NCBI GenBank assembly: GCA_009692615.1
Contig: SHYW01000008.1
Span: forward strand, 1 to 64,000
Source: Deltaproteobacteria bacterium
GTDB lineage: Bacteria > Desulfobacterota > Binatia > UBA9968
DNA length: 64,000 nucleotides
Reading direction: 5' to 3'
Shown here: positions 63,318 to 64,000 of the stretch, one piece after another
Numbering within the stretch: the first letter of the stretch is position 1
Layout: each line of letters starts with the position of its first letter
The notes under the pieces: model-generated
What the model saw: only the letters and a program-made list of their open reading frames with translations
Told to the model about the DNA's origin: nothing
The model's database searches: none
Made by a program: the position numbers and the translations under genes

Positions 63318-63842
63318 TTAAAACTCCACCAGGCCGTCGCCGATAACAGTCATGAAGCCGATCTTATGGCGATTGACTAAATAGGTGCGCGCAGTCAAAT
63401 CTTGACGATCCAACAAAACCGCATCAGTCACCGGTATAAACGGACTCTTCTCCAACAATAAATCGTACACCATCGTGCCTGGAATCAGATGGACGGATCC
63501 TTGCCGCATGTAAGGTCCGACACTGAACAGTGCTCGGCTGGTTTCCTTCTGAACGTAAAAACTCTCAATGCCGCTGCGTTGGTTCTGACTGGTCGAGCTT
63601 AAGTCGGCGATCAACAGCACTTCGCGCACGTAAACCATATACTCATCGGCGCCCAAGGCGATCGGTTTGCCGTTGGCGCGCTCCAAGGTGGCGTCCTTGA
63701 GCGAAAAAACGTCCTCGCCATCGCGCGCGCCGAGGTAATTGCTAAGCCGGCTCTGCTGGGTTACCAACACGCCGCGCACGATCGCGCCCTGGAGGTAAAC
63801 CTCCAACGGCATGGTGTAGGTGAGCGATTGTTCTTCTGTCAT
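63318..63842 (-). CDS. Conserved hypothetical protein
   Basis: A protein of about 174 residues that I do not recognise with confidence. It begins MTEEQSLTYTMPLEVYLQGAIVRGVLV and consists mainly of alternating beta-type segments (SRLSNYLG, FSLKDATLERANG, EYMVYVREVLLIADL, TVYDLLLEKSPFIPVTDAVL); it has no signal peptide, membrane span or catalytic motif. The segment order resembles small beta-domain proteins of the DUF6812 type, but that is tentative. The ATG at 63842 is preferred; the frame could extend to 63950. The last 50 bases of the window show nothing. Confidence 0.55.
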   Translation of the reverse strand: MTEEQSLTYTMPLEVYLQGAIVRGVLVTQQSRLSNYLGARDGEDVFSLKDATLERANGKPIALGADEYMVYVREVLLIADLSSTSQNQRSGIESFYVQKETSRALFSVGPYMRQGSVHLIPGTMVYDLLLEKSPFIPVTDAVLLDRQDLTARTYLVNRHKIGFMTVIGDGLVEF

Positions 63843-64000
63843 CGGCAAGCGCCGCGGCGATCTCGGGAAGCGTAAAATCGCCACCGGCCGCGCAGGAATT
63901 ATGACACCGCACAGTTGTCTTAACAATAGAACATCGCGGCGTGACGACAAGGTATCGTGACGCGCCGCGATCTTCTGGAGATGGGAGATTTTGGTGGGCC

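Overview
This window is a largely housekeeping stretch from a Gram-negative (diderm) bacterium, probably an uncultured deltaproteobacterial or Binatota/Desulfobacterota-like lineage. The grounds are LPS-export proteins LptD, LptF and LptG, an O-polysaccharide Wzm/Wzt exporter, a sigma-54-type promoter ahead of a type IV pilin, an argS-SPOR-trp-folC gene order and GC-rich codon use. The lineage call is inference from gene content only; no rRNA gene is present.

Left end (1-5.5 kb), the accessory part: the edge of an ISNCY-like insertion sequence, a GT4 glycosyltransferase on the plus strand, then on the minus strand an O-antigen export operon wzm-wzt followed by two SAM methyltransferases. Base use here looks more AT-rich than the rest, consistent with a variable polysaccharide locus. 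Next (5.8-16.6 kb, minus) come lptD, folC, trpA, trpB, trpF, trpC, trpD, a SPOR-domain protein and argS. Between 16.7 and 19.3 kb is an unusual small operon: cupin, hydroxyisobutyrate-dehydrogenase-like oxidoreductase, RNA 2'-phosphotransferase (KptA) and a MORN_2/YwqK-like repeat protein. A monocistronic type IV pilin with a sigma-54-like promoter, an upstream inverted repeat and its own terminator follows at 19.4-20.0 kb.

The core (20.2-51.8 kb, all minus) is an uninterrupted translation and transcription block. In transcriptional order it runs tRNA-Thr/Tyr/Gly/Thr, tuf, rpmG, tRNA-Trp, secE, nusG, rplK, rplA, rplJ, rplL, rpoB, rpoC, rpsL, rpsG, fusA, the S10 cluster, the spc cluster (with secY, adk, map, infA and rpmJ) and the alpha cluster ending in rplQ. 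Two sigma-70-like promoters at its head overlap or follow the end of rlmB. A perfect terminator-like hairpin sits between rpsG and fusA. rpmD (L30) is missing from its usual place, and there is no tuf between fusA and rpsJ.

Right end: rlmB (minus) is divergent from lptF-lptG (plus). Then come tRNA-Val, tRNA-Asp, rplM and rpsI, the proteostasis operon tig-clpP-clpX-lon preceded by tRNA-Leu, and a DUF971 protein with an unrecognised partner at the edge.

I found no CRISPR array, phage, defence island or clearly new system. The best candidates for something undescribed are the cupin/dehydrogenase/KptA/MORN operon, whose KptA lacks a normally conserved histidine, and the possible methyl-capping arrangement of the O-antigen operon.
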